Of a stretch of 38,193 bases of DNA, positions 1-6,744 are shown one piece after another. The stretch is from an uncultured Verrucomicrobiota bacterium (lineage in GTDB: Bacteria; Verrucomicrobiota; Kiritimatiellia; CAIVKH01): positions 1 to 38,193 of the forward strand of contig CALKUH010000021.1 of assembly GCA_937996795.1 (NCBI GenBank), in the 5' to 3' direction. The notes under the pieces were generated by a model. It ran no database searches, was not told the origin of the DNA, and saw nothing but the letters and a program-made list of their open reading frames with translations. The stretch's first letter is position 1; each line of letters starts with the position of its first letter. The position numbers and the translations under genes were made by a program.

Positions 1-274
1 AGAGCACCGCCTGCAGGAAAAGCGCAACGAGGAGGGCGGGGAACGCGCGCCAGCCGAGCAGGAGTCCACACAGGCCGCTCAGGATGAGATGGATGCTCGA
101 CGGGCCGACCGGCACGTGGATGAGGGAGGCGGCGAAGAACACCGTGGTCAGGATGGCGGTGCGCGGAATGGCGTCATCGTGCATGTCGCGGAGCCCTTTG
201 GCCACGCCGAGCGCGGCGAGGGTCGCGCCACCGGCGAGGACGGGAACGGACAGGATGCCTTCCGAGAGATGCAC
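1..274 (-). CDS. nikM: Nickel/cobalt ECF transporter S component NikM/CbiM, 5' part only
   Basis: The frame begins at a GTG two bases after the nikL stop and runs off the window edge, so about 91 N-terminal residues are visible. The start reads (M)HLSEGILS, the family's Met-His-x-x-Glu-Gly opening. Residues about 50-90 hold the CbiM-type stretch HVPVGPSSIHLILSGLCG and then LLLGW...ALLVALFLQAVL, which in the family is a membrane segment of the metal-binding subunit. In NikM/CbiM the second-position His coordinates the metal. A GGCGGAA ribosome site lies upstream of the GTG. Position after NikK and NikL fits a nikKMLQO-type nickel uptake operon; the ATPase and T component would lie beyond the edge. 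Nickel rather than cobalt is inferred from NikR upstream. Confidence 0.85.
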   Translation of the reverse strand, partial: MHLSEGILSVPVLAGGATLAALGVAKGLRDMHDDAIPRTAILTTVFFAASLIHVPVGPSSIHLILSGLCGLLLGWRAFPALLVALFLQAVL

Positions 275-276
275 GA

Positions 277-696
277 TTATTTCCGCCGCGCGCGCCACCA
301 ACCGCAGGTGCTGAACAACGCCCAGATCACGCTGATGCCCGTGACGAGCGCCCAGCCACGCGGCAGGTGCGTCACTGGTTGTGTTGACGGGGATGAAATC
401 GTCCCGACCGGAACCTCCGTGTGTGCGGTGTGTCCCATTCCGTCATCCACATGGATACGCCAGATGCCGTGCGTCGAAGGAAGGAACACAAATCGGCCCT
501 CGCGATCGGTGAGTCCCTCCTGGAACACGCGGTCGCTATCTGGCGCGATGATGTTGACCCCCACGAAGGCGGCCGGCGCGCCATCCGCGTAGCGCGCCAC
601 GATGCCGGGGTCGCCCTCAATTGGCTGCACCTCGATGGAATGCGCGAAGGCGACGCCTGTCGAGAAGAAGAAAAGGAAAAAAATGATACCGCTCAT
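277..696 (-). CDS. nikL: NikL-like membrane-anchored periplasmic component of nickel uptake
   Basis: A 139-residue protein. The ATG at 696 overlaps the nikK stop as ATGA; longer upstream frames lie inside nikK and are rejected. Residues 1-18 are a hydrophobic signal or membrane segment ending in AFA before His19. Residues about 30-100 look like a small beta-sandwich of the carboxypeptidase-regulatory/DUF4198 kind (FVGVNIIAPDSDRVFQEGLTD then GRFVF). A C-terminal membrane helix (114-131) ends in a basic RARRK tail. Two membrane segments around one periplasmic domain is the topology described for NikL, an accessory subunit of some ECF nickel transporters. It sits between NikK and NikM. The assignment rests on topology and context rather than on a strong motif. 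Confidence 0.65.
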   Translation of the reverse strand: MSGIIFFLFFFSTGVAFAHSIEVQPIEGDPGIVARYADGAPAAFVGVNIIAPDSDRVFQEGLTDREGRFVFLPSTHGIWRIHVDDGMGHTAHTEVPVGTISSPSTQPVTHLPRGWALVTGISVIWALFSTCGWWRARRK

Positions 697-1358
697 GGTT
701 GCACGTCGAACATGAGGGTGGCGGTCTGGCCGCCGTCTGTGACTGTGGCGAGATGGCGTCCGGGTTTGCGCGGCGTGAAGGCGGCGGGTTGCTCCGGCAT
801 GGAATCGACCCACGCGACGCCTCCCCCGGCGGCCACGATCTGGATGCGCGCTTTAACGGCGATGCCATCACGAATGACGTTGATGAGGAGGGAATGCCCC
901 ACGCGCGCGGTCTCGATCGGCATGAGCGGGAGGATTTCCAACCCCTTGCCGCTGGCGTATTGCGCGGGGTCTGACGTCGATCCACTCGGAACCAGCAAGA
1001 GACGGGCCCATGCGTCTGGTTTTTCCAGTTGCGGGCGCTGAAGGACGAGGTCAATGCGGTGCAGGCCCGGGTCCGAAATCACAAGGCTTGCCCTGCGTTC
1101 CCGCTTTTCTGTCGTGCTGGAGAGATCGCGCGTGCCGGCGCTGCTGGTCGCCGTGAGGCGGTGGATCACCCGGTCCGCGGGCGCCAGTGCGCTGGCGGGA
1201 AAGTAGTGCCCGCCGCGGAGGTAGATCGTGATTTCGGCGGCGGTGTCCGGTCGGTACTCACTGGCATCTAGCCAGAATTCATGGGCGTGACTGCCGACCG
1301 GTCCGCCAAGGATCGTGGCCGCCACCAACACCATCAGGATTGGCGATTTAAGGTTCAA
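693..1358 (-). CDS. nikK: NikK-like periplasmic DUF4198 protein (nickel uptake)
   Basis: 221 residues. The signal peptide (about 1-25) ends in SHA and is followed directly by HEFWLDASEYRPD, the typical opening of mature DUF4198 proteins, which accompany NikM-type nickel transporters. The rest is beta-rich with no transmembrane segment, fitting a soluble periplasmic metal-binding or delivery protein. The start is a TTG at 1358 overlapping the upstream stop as TTGA; no clear ribosome site is visible, so translation is probably coupled to the preceding gene. An ATG at 1334 is the alternative and would still leave a workable signal peptide. Order is outer-membrane protein, NikK, NikL, NikM, all overlapping or nearly so. 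Confidence 0.7.
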   Translation of the reverse strand: MNLKSPILMVLVAATILGGPVGSHAHEFWLDASEYRPDTAAEITIYLRGGHYFPASALAPADRVIHRLTATSSAGTRDLSSTTEKRERRASLVISDPGLHRIDLVLQRPQLEKPDAWARLLLVPSGSTSDPAQYASGKGLEILPLMPIETARVGHSLLINVIRDGIAVKARIQIVAAGGGVAWVDSMPEQPAAFTPRKPGRHLATVTDGGQTATLMFDVQP

Positions 1359-2122
1359 AACCGATGCATCAGTGTGATGTTGGCGCGGGTGTAGTCGGCG
1401 TTGTTGCCGACTTCAAACCCCGTCTTGAGAATCGTCTGCTCATGGAGCGGGATGTAGATGCCGGGCAGGATCGACCAGGAATCCTCCGCATCCTCAAAAT
1501 CGCCGAGGAATTCGATCCCGGCCGCGGCGCCATGCGCCTGCCCCGTGAGCGACTCCCGGATACCGATGCCCCAGTGCTGAGCATCCTCGCCGTCTTCCCA
1601 CTCCGATCCCAGATTGAGCGTGATGTTCCCGTGTACGCCGAAACTCCGGGTGAAGATCAACCCGGCGGCGTACACTTCCTCGCTCCCAAGCAGGTCCTTG
1701 GCGCGGTCCATCGGCAGTTCGAATGTTCCGGACACGGCGACATCCACCGGCGCGCCTTCGGTGAGACGATATTGCCATGTAAACGCCATCGCCTCGAAGA
1801 AGGGGGAGGGTCCGTGGGGTTCAAATTCCGCCTGACGCTCTTCCACCACGAGTCCGTTTTCAAATTTGGCGTAGTGTCCATGCACATCGAACATCAACCG
1901 GTCGGTGATGCCGTAGGCGAGTCCGGGGGTAAGCTCCCAATGGTCCTGGCGCGGATCGTCCTTGTCCTCGCTCATGTAGTCGTAGTGCAGGTGGAACAGC
2001 CACTCGCCCTTGCGCGAGGTGGAATAGCTCTCGAGTTCGATAAACTCCAGGGCGTGGTGCGCGGCTGCGCCGCTGGCGGGCAGCAGAAATGCGGCGAGGA
2101 GGAGTCCGATTGGTTTCTTCAT
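1355..2122 (-). CDS. Putative outer-membrane beta-barrel protein of the nickel operon
   Basis: 255 residues from the ATG at 2122 (MKKPIGLLLAAFLLPASG). A GTG at 2131 would add three residues; neither has a convincing ribosome site. The signal peptide ends at AAA, followed by HHALEF. The remainder alternates polar and hydrophobic residues in short strands (WLFHLHYDY, LMFDVHGHYAKF, NITLNLGSEW, ANITLMHRF) and ends in aromatic Phe, as outer-membrane barrels do. It resembles uncharacterised transporter-like or porin-like proteins and is His-rich near the mature N-terminus. As first gene behind the NikR-like operator it is probably the outer-membrane entry route for nickel; that role is inferred from position. 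Confidence 0.6.
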   Translation of the reverse strand: MKKPIGLLLAAFLLPASGAAAHHALEFIELESYSTSRKGEWLFHLHYDYMSEDKDDPRQDHWELTPGLAYGITDRLMFDVHGHYAKFENGLVVEERQAEFEPHGPSPFFEAMAFTWQYRLTEGAPVDVAVSGTFELPMDRAKDLLGSEEVYAAGLIFTRSFGVHGNITLNLGSEWEDGEDAQHWGIGIRESLTGQAHGAAAGIEFLGDFEDAEDSWSILPGIYIPLHEQTILKTGFEVGNNADYTRANITLMHRF

Positions 2123-2148
2123 GAAGTGCACAGGGGAAGTCGCCGGTG

Positions 2149-2175
2149 GTGTTACGAAATATGAATTCGTAATAT
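2149..2175 (-). promoter_or_regulatory. Candidate NikR operator before the nickel operon
   Basis: Between the nikR stop (2211) and the operon start there is a dyad: GTGTTAC at 2149-2155 and GTAATAT at 2169-2175, spaced by 13 bases, with inner perfect arms TTACGAA (2152-2158) and TTCGTAA (2166-2172). NikR operators are widely spaced dyads, and GTGTTAC-type half sites are my recollection of the motif outside enterobacteria. The site lies 27-54 bases upstream of the ATG, so NikR with bound nickel could block the promoter. Confidence 0.5.
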
Positions 2176-2210
2176 CATGCCGCGCGCCGCGCGCAAGAAG
2201 AAAATATCAC

Positions 2211-2621
2211 CTAGTGCAGATGCGGGCCGGCGGCGCTCATGTTGAGGGAGCCGTCCTTGACGCCGCGCAGGGCGATCAGCTGGTCGGCGAGGGCCTTGGC
2301 GCGGGAGGCTTTGCCGCGGACGATGATGACTTCGAGGCAGTCGTCGTGGTTCAGGTGGATGTGTGTCGTCGAAACGACGTCGTGGTGGAACTGGTGCTGG
2401 ATCTCGGTCAGCCGGTCCTGCAACTGGCGCTGGTGATGGTTGTAGACGAGCGAAATCACGCCGACGACTTCTCGGTCCGCCTCGACTTCCTGGTGAACAA
2501 GCGCCTTGCGGATGAGGTCGCGCACCGCCTCCGACCGGTTCACATATTTGCGCGCCTTCAGGAAGTGATCGAACTGTTTGAGCAGCCGGTCTTCGAGGGA
2601 GACGGAAAATCGTTCAAGCAT
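2211..2621 (-). CDS. nikR: Nickel-responsive transcriptional regulator NikR
   Basis: 136 residues, the usual NikR length. The ATG at 2621 follows a GAGGAA ribosome site. Residues 1-45 are the ribbon-helix-helix DNA-binding domain (MLERFSVSLEDRLLKQFDHF then NRSEAVRDLIR). The C-terminal ACT-like domain keeps the high-affinity nickel ligands in the same numbering as E. coli NikR: His76, His87, His89 and Cys95 (within HHDVVSTTHIHLNHDDCLEV). It lies 22 bases after the adenosine-deaminase-like gene and just upstream of the nickel uptake operon, whose leader carries a NikR-like dyad. It should repress uptake when nickel is replete. Confidence 0.93.
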   Translation of the reverse strand: MLERFSVSLEDRLLKQFDHFLKARKYVNRSEAVRDLIRKALVHQEVEADREVVGVISLVYNHHQRQLQDRLTEIQHQFHHDVVSTTHIHLNHDDCLEVIIVRGKASRAKALADQLIALRGVKDGSLNMSAAGPHLH

Positions 2622-2643
2622 GGGCGGATTCCTCGCGCGGCGT

Positions 2644-3861
2644 TCAGGCCAGCAGTTCGTTTTCGATCTGCTCGTAGCGGTCGATGACCTGGCGCACATA
2701 GGCGCGTTTTTCCGTGTAATCGCCCGGGAAGAAGCTGCCCTTGAAGCCGGCGACGACCACGTTGCGCAGCTCGCGGCGCGTCAGCTTCAGGTGTTCCACC
2801 GCCAGCATGATTTCGCGCGTCACGGTGGTGTTGGACATGAGGCGGTTGTCGGTGCAAATGCTGACGGAGAGGCTCGCGTCGAGCATCTTCCGCAGCGGAT
2901 GCTTGGCGATGGTCTTCATGTGCGGCAGCGTCTGGAGATTGCTGGTCAGGCAGACCTCGATGCAGATGCGCTGGCTCGCAATGTATTCCGCGAGGTTGTG
3001 CACGTAGGCCTTGGGCTCTTCGATGGCCGGGTTCCGGATCATTTCGTCCGCAAAGAGCCACGTGCCGTGCCCGATGCGGTTGGCGTAGCAATCGGTGATG
3101 GCCTGAAAGATCGACTCGGGGCCATAGGCCTCGCCCGCGTGCACGGTTTTGCGGATGAAGTGGCTGTGGGCGAATTGGAAGGCGGCCTTGTGGTCCTCCG
3201 CCGGATACCCCGCCTCCGCGCCGGCGAGGTCGAACGCCACCACCGGCAGTCCCAGTTCGTGCCGCATCACCGCCGCCGCCCGCGCGAGTTCAAGCGAGGC
3301 GGCCGCGAACACCTGCTTGCGCGGCGCGTAGGCCATGAGGTGGGAAATCGACTGGTAGTAGGGCGACATGTATTCGTTGAAGAAGCGAAGGGCGCACAGG
3401 ATGACGCCGAAATGGAACGGGATGTCGCGGCCCGCCTTCACCTCGGGCGAGCGGTTGTGTTCCTTCTGCGCGCGCTCGAAGCCCTTCACCGTCGCGCGGA
3501 CGACCTGCTCCATCGAGAAGCCCTTTTGCGCGTGCAACTGCGGGGCGAAGCGGACCTCGACATAGCGCACGCCTTCGGCGAGGTGGTCCTGCGCCAGTTC
3601 GTAGGCGATGCGCTCGACATTCTCCGCGTTTTGCATCACCGCGCAGGTGTAGGCAAAGCCGGCGAGGTAATCGGGGAGGTCCTTGTAGAAATCCTTGAAG
3701 ACCTTCGCGCGCAGCCCGGCTTCGGTATAGGAGGGCAGCTTCACTTTGCCGGCCCTGGCGAGTTCGATCAGCGTCGGGATGCGCAGCGAGCCGTCGAGGT
3801 GGACATGCAGTTCAGTCTTCGGGATGCGGCGGACGAATTCTTCGGTGATGTGTTGCGCCAT
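2644..3861 (-). CDS. add: Adenosine deaminase family protein
   Basis: 405 residues with a GAGGAAC ribosome site before the ATG. The metal-dependent TIM-barrel motifs are present: PKTELHVHLDGSLR with His19/His21, HAGE at 241-244 with the catalytic Glu, GHG with His265, CLTSN at 304-308, and the zinc-ligand Asp338. The canonical TDDP at the last site reads TDNR here, so the second Asp is Asn339. The family hydrolyses adenosine or related purines (adenosine, aminodeoxyfutalosine, adenine) to the deaminated product in the cytoplasm. The altered TDNR motif makes the exact substrate uncertain. The gene probably forms a transcription unit with downstream nikR; no functional link to nickel is obvious. 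Confidence 0.85.
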   Translation of the reverse strand: MAQHITEEFVRRIPKTELHVHLDGSLRIPTLIELARAGKVKLPSYTEAGLRAKVFKDFYKDLPDYLAGFAYTCAVMQNAENVERIAYELAQDHLAEGVRYVEVRFAPQLHAQKGFSMEQVVRATVKGFERAQKEHNRSPEVKAGRDIPFHFGVILCALRFFNEYMSPYYQSISHLMAYAPRKQVFAAASLELARAAAVMRHELGLPVVAFDLAGAEAGYPAEDHKAAFQFAHSHFIRKTVHAGEAYGPESIFQAITDCYANRIGHGTWLFADEMIRNPAIEEPKAYVHNLAEYIASQRICIEVCLTSNLQTLPHMKTIAKHPLRKMLDASLSVSICTDNRLMSNTTVTREIMLAVEHLKLTRRELRNVVVAGFKGSFFPGDYTEKRAYVRQVIDRYEQIENELLA

Positions 3862-3912
3862 GACGTTCCTCGTGTTGAGGGCAGAGTAGCGGGAACCGGA
3901 AGGCGCGGCAAG

Positions 3913-4986
3913 CTAGTCGAACAGCGTGTAGCAATTGTCCTTCATGATGGTTTCGCACGCGCCGTCGGGATACCGCAGGTCCAGCTGGCGGATACCGATG
4001 GGGCAGCCGCGCGCGTAGACGATGTCGTGGTGCACGACGTGGGCGGGATCGCGGAAGGCCTCGGGCCCCGTGACCCCGCCGAGGTGTTCGCTGCGCCCGT
4101 AGGCCCAGTGAAAGCCCGCTTTTTCATCCTCCAGCACGCTGCCCATCACCACCGCGGCGTCGTTGCAGCCCAGGCCCAGTTCGGCCACGTTGCGGCGAGC
4201 CGGGTCGACGTCGAAGTGCTGGCGCAGCTTGTCCGCATAGGCGCCGCCCACGATCTCCGCGATGCGATTCTCCCGGATGGTGAGCACCGCCAGGTCACCC
4301 TGCCAGTTGATCGGTATCTCACCGGACGTCCGGCTGGGTTCGTTGAGGCGCTCGCCTTCGTACGGAACGATAAAGGCCTCGCCACTTGGCAGATTGATGA
4401 GGCGGAAGCCCTTTTTGTCCCGGGTGCAGACGCCGTCGTCCGCGTGCCCGCCCCGGTAGCGCAGATCGAAATGGCAGCGATGTCCCGTGTCGAAACAGAC
4501 CTCGGCGCCTTCCGCCCGGTCGAGCCGCTCCGCCAGTGCGCGCGCCCGGCGGGCGACCTCGCGGTAATCCGCCGCAAGCGCCGAGCGCTCCATGCGCCGG
4601 AGCACGCCCGGCATGCTGGCGACGCGCAAATCCGTGCGGCGTTTGACGTGGGCGGAGAGAGGCGCGGTGGCGGAGTGGCGCGTGAGGGCGAGGACGAGTG
4701 TCGCCTGCGCGATGACGCCCGCCACGGAAACCGGCGCGCCGTCCATCTCGCCCGTTGCCGGGAGATCCGCGTTGTTACCGCTGCTGGCCGGAAACTGGAG
4801 GAGCGGGAGCGGCGCCGCGCCGATGGTGGCAAACGCGCGCCGCCATTCCTCCGCCATCGCCCGGCGATCCGCCCAATCCGCATCGTCCGGAACGCCCGCC
4901 CGGGGCAGATCCACCATGACGAGCACGCGTTCGTCCGGCGCGGGATCGAAAACATCCCGGAGCAACTTGTGCAGATCAAACGACAT
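3913..4986 (-). CDS. M29-like metallo-aminopeptidase
   Basis: 357 residues, somewhat shorter than the roughly 410 usual for family M29 (aminopeptidase T/AmpS). The C-terminal half carries the expected metal-site pattern: NLPSGEAF with Glu203, AELGLGCN with Glu269, SVLEDEK (286-288), GFHWAYG with His293, and HHDIVY with His320 and Asp321. The N-terminal half (about 1-150) is a divergent nucleotide-binding-like fold with VLVMVDLP. It would remove N-terminal residues from peptides in the cytoplasm. It is followed after 51 bases by the adenosine-deaminase-like gene. The family call is fair; exact specificity is unknown. Confidence 0.7.
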   Translation of the reverse strand: MSFDLHKLLRDVFDPAPDERVLVMVDLPRAGVPDDADWADRRAMAEEWRRAFATIGAAPLPLLQFPASSGNNADLPATGEMDGAPVSVAGVIAQATLVLALTRHSATAPLSAHVKRRTDLRVASMPGVLRRMERSALAADYREVARRARALAERLDRAEGAEVCFDTGHRCHFDLRYRGGHADDGVCTRDKKGFRLINLPSGEAFIVPYEGERLNEPSRTSGEIPINWQGDLAVLTIRENRIAEIVGGAYADKLRQHFDVDPARRNVAELGLGCNDAAVVMGSVLEDEKAGFHWAYGRSEHLGGVTGPEAFRDPAHVVHHDIVYARGCPIGIRQLDLRYPDGACETIMKDNCYTLFD

Positions 4987-5006
4987 CCCGACGATTCCCG
5001 CGTGGC

Positions 5007-5276
5007 TCAGCGATCTTCAACCGTCACTTCGATTCCGCCGACCCAACCCGCGACGACGTTGTAGAGCCAGCACATCAGCGCAGTGCCGAGGAATCCCAGG
5101 ACGAGCATCAGGATCGGCATACACGCGTAGATGAACCCCATGATCTTCATGGCATCCGAACCGAAGGCGATCATGCCGACGCCGATCACCGTGTAGAGCA
5201 GCGACATAAAGGCATAGACGATTGCGACCACGAGGCTGGTTTTGAAGACGCCGATTCGTGTGAGTACTTTTTTCAT
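5007..5276 (-). CDS. Small two-helix membrane protein, DUF3566-like
   Basis: 89 residues from the ATG at 5276 (MKKVLTRIGVFKTSLVVAIV). Two membrane helices (about 12-38 and 46-72) are followed by a short tail with GGIEVTVEDR. The ending YNVVAGWVGGIEV resembles small bacterial membrane proteins grouped as DUF3566-like, whose function is unknown. A GGGAGCC element lies upstream. It sits 17 bases after the Skp-like gene and 20 bases before the M29-like gene on the same strand, so it is probably cotranscribed. No function is proposed. Confidence 0.6.
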   Translation of the reverse strand: MKKVLTRIGVFKTSLVVAIVYAFMSLLYTVIGVGMIAFGSDAMKIMGFIYACMPILMLVLGFLGTALMCWLYNVVAGWVGGIEVTVEDR

Positions 5277-5293
5277 GGCGGAGGCTCCCGGGT

Positions 5294-5779
5294 TCAGGGC
5301 AATTCGCTGTCGAGTGTGCGGATGACTTCGTCCGTGATGTCGACGACATCCTTGCTGTTCCAGACAATCAACTGGTGTCCCCGCATCATTTGGGAGTCGA
5401 TGATGAGCGGGTAGGTGCTGCCGAAGCGTTCCGCCACAAGTTTGCTGGCGGCTTTTCGGTGATCGACCCCGCGGTTTCCCATCGCCGAGCTGATGGTGTT
5501 CAGCTTGTTGTTGATTGAGTTGACGCGCGCCTGCAGGAGGGTCGCCTTGCTCTCGTCCTCTTCGCGCACGACTTCGAGCAGCAGGGTGTCCAGAGATTGC
5601 TTCAGTTTGATGATCTCCGCTTTCACGTCCGGATGGACGTTGGCCATAAAGAGGCGCTGATAGCCGAGTTCGTTTTGCACCCGATTGAGGTCCACTTGCG
5701 CAATCCGCGGCGCGGATTCGGCGTACAGCGGGTGGGCGGCCATCAGGCAGGCGGCGATGGCGACAAGCATGCGGTTCAT
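5294..5779 (-). CDS. Skp/OmpH-like periplasmic chaperone
   Basis: 161 residues from the ATG at 5779, preceded by a strong GGAGG. A signal peptide (about 1-20, ending LYA) leads into APRIAQVDLNRVQNELGY, the typical Skp/OmpH entry strand. A long charged coiled-coil region (about 45-95, KAEIIKLKQSLDTLLLEVVR) follows. The C-terminus DVVDITDEVIRTLDSEL matches the family ending DITDEVI. Skp family proteins hold unfolded outer-membrane proteins in the periplasm. It is not beside bamA or lpxD, the common neighbours, so it may be a paralogue with a narrower client. Skp-like proteins diverge strongly, so the call rests on architecture and the terminal motif. Confidence 0.65.
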   Translation of the reverse strand: MNRMLVAIAACLMAAHPLYAESAPRIAQVDLNRVQNELGYQRLFMANVHPDVKAEIIKLKQSLDTLLLEVVREEDESKATLLQARVNSINNKLNTISSAMGNRGVDHRKAASKLVAERFGSTYPLIIDSQMMRGHQLIVWNSKDVVDITDEVIRTLDSELP

Positions 5780-5829
5780 AGGGGCCTCCGTGTTGGTGAC
5801 GCGCAGTGTGAGGAGCGGCGGGGATGAGT

Positions 5830-6744
5830 TCAAATCGAAAGTGCGGGTCCCGATGCGCGGAACGCCTGCAGCGCGCGCAGGTAGTCGTCCGGCGTGCCGA
5901 AATCGAAGCGCTGCGCGCCGTCCATTTCCATGGCGAGATAGCCCTCACGCTGGCGCTGGAGTTCCTGCGCCCGGGTAAGCTGGACTTCGCCGCGATCGAG
6001 GATGCGGTCGCGGATCATTTCGGCGAGGATGTCGAAGATCGACGGCGCGAGCAGGTGCATGCCGAACCAGCCAAGGAAGACGTCGTCGGGCGTCCCGTCC
6101 ACCCGCAACTGCGCGCGGGCTGTTTGCAGGTCGGGTTTCTCGATGATGCGCGACACCTTGATCACGCGCGGCTGACCGGGCCGTCGCGTGCCGGCCACCA
6201 CGCCATAGCCCTTGAGCGCATCGGGTCCGATGGCGTTCACGGCGGAGACGGAGCGGCCGCCGGCGAAGGCCGCGGCGTCGGCCAGCTCGCGATGCGGCGA
6301 AGAGGCGGCGCCGCGGAAGAGATGATCCCCGAGGCAAAGCAGGACGGGCGCGCCGGCGGCAAAGCGGGCGGCCTGATGGACGGCATGGCCATAGCCGAGT
6401 TGCTCGTGCTGATGGACGAAGGTGAGGGTCTGCGCGTAGGCGCGCATCCGTCGCATCTCCTCCGCGAGTCGTTCATTGCCGGCGAGTCGCGCCACGGTCT
6501 GCGCGTCCGGCCCGCGCAGATAGCGCAGGATGGCGTCCTCCCCGCCGGGTTGCACGATCAGGCACACGTCGGTGAATCCGGCGGCGTGCAACTCCATGAG
6601 ATGATAATGCAGCATGGCGCGGGCGAGCCCGTCGGGGCCGACGACGGGGAAGAGTTCCTTCTGGATCGCGTGCGAGGCGGGGAAGAGGCGCGTGCCGAGG
6701 CCCGCCAGCGGAATGACAGCTTTGGTGATGACGGGCGCGCTCAT
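5830..6744 (-). CDS. GalU-like sugar-1-phosphate nucleotidyltransferase
   Basis: 304 residues, the GalU length. The N-terminus AVIPLAGLGTRLFPASHAIQ followed by KELFPVV matches the nucleotide-binding loop of UTP-glucose-1-phosphate uridylyltransferases. GDHLF (about 138-142) supplies the metal-binding Asp, and GYGVV and IIEKPD further match the family. It joins a sugar 1-phosphate to UTP to give a UDP-sugar and pyrophosphate. The ATG overlaps the stop of the upstream GHMP kinase as ATGA, so the two are translationally coupled and probably act in sequence: kinase makes the sugar 1-phosphate, this enzyme activates it. The sugar is not fixed by sequence alone. Confidence 0.8.
   Translation of the reverse strand: MSAPVITKAVIPLAGLGTRLFPASHAIQKELFPVVGPDGLARAMLHYHLMELHAAGFTDVCLIVQPGGEDAILRYLRGPDAQTVARLAGNERLAEEMRRMRAYAQTLTFVHQHEQLGYGHAVHQAARFAAGAPVLLCLGDHLFRGAASSPHRELADAAAFAGGRSVSAVNAIGPDALKGYGVVAGTRRPGQPRVIKVSRIIEKPDLQTARAQLRVDGTPDDVFLGWFGMHLLAPSIFDILAEMIRDRILDRGEVQLTRAQELQRQREGYLAMEMDGAQRFDFGTPDDYLRALQAFRASGPALSI

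Noticed and set aside
2578..5064. Very long plus-strand open frame (828 codons) opposite add and the M29-like gene
   Set aside because: Its translation is low-complexity and Arg/Asp/Val-rich with no motif; it is the antisense shadow of two clearly recognised minus-strand genes in GC-rich DNA.
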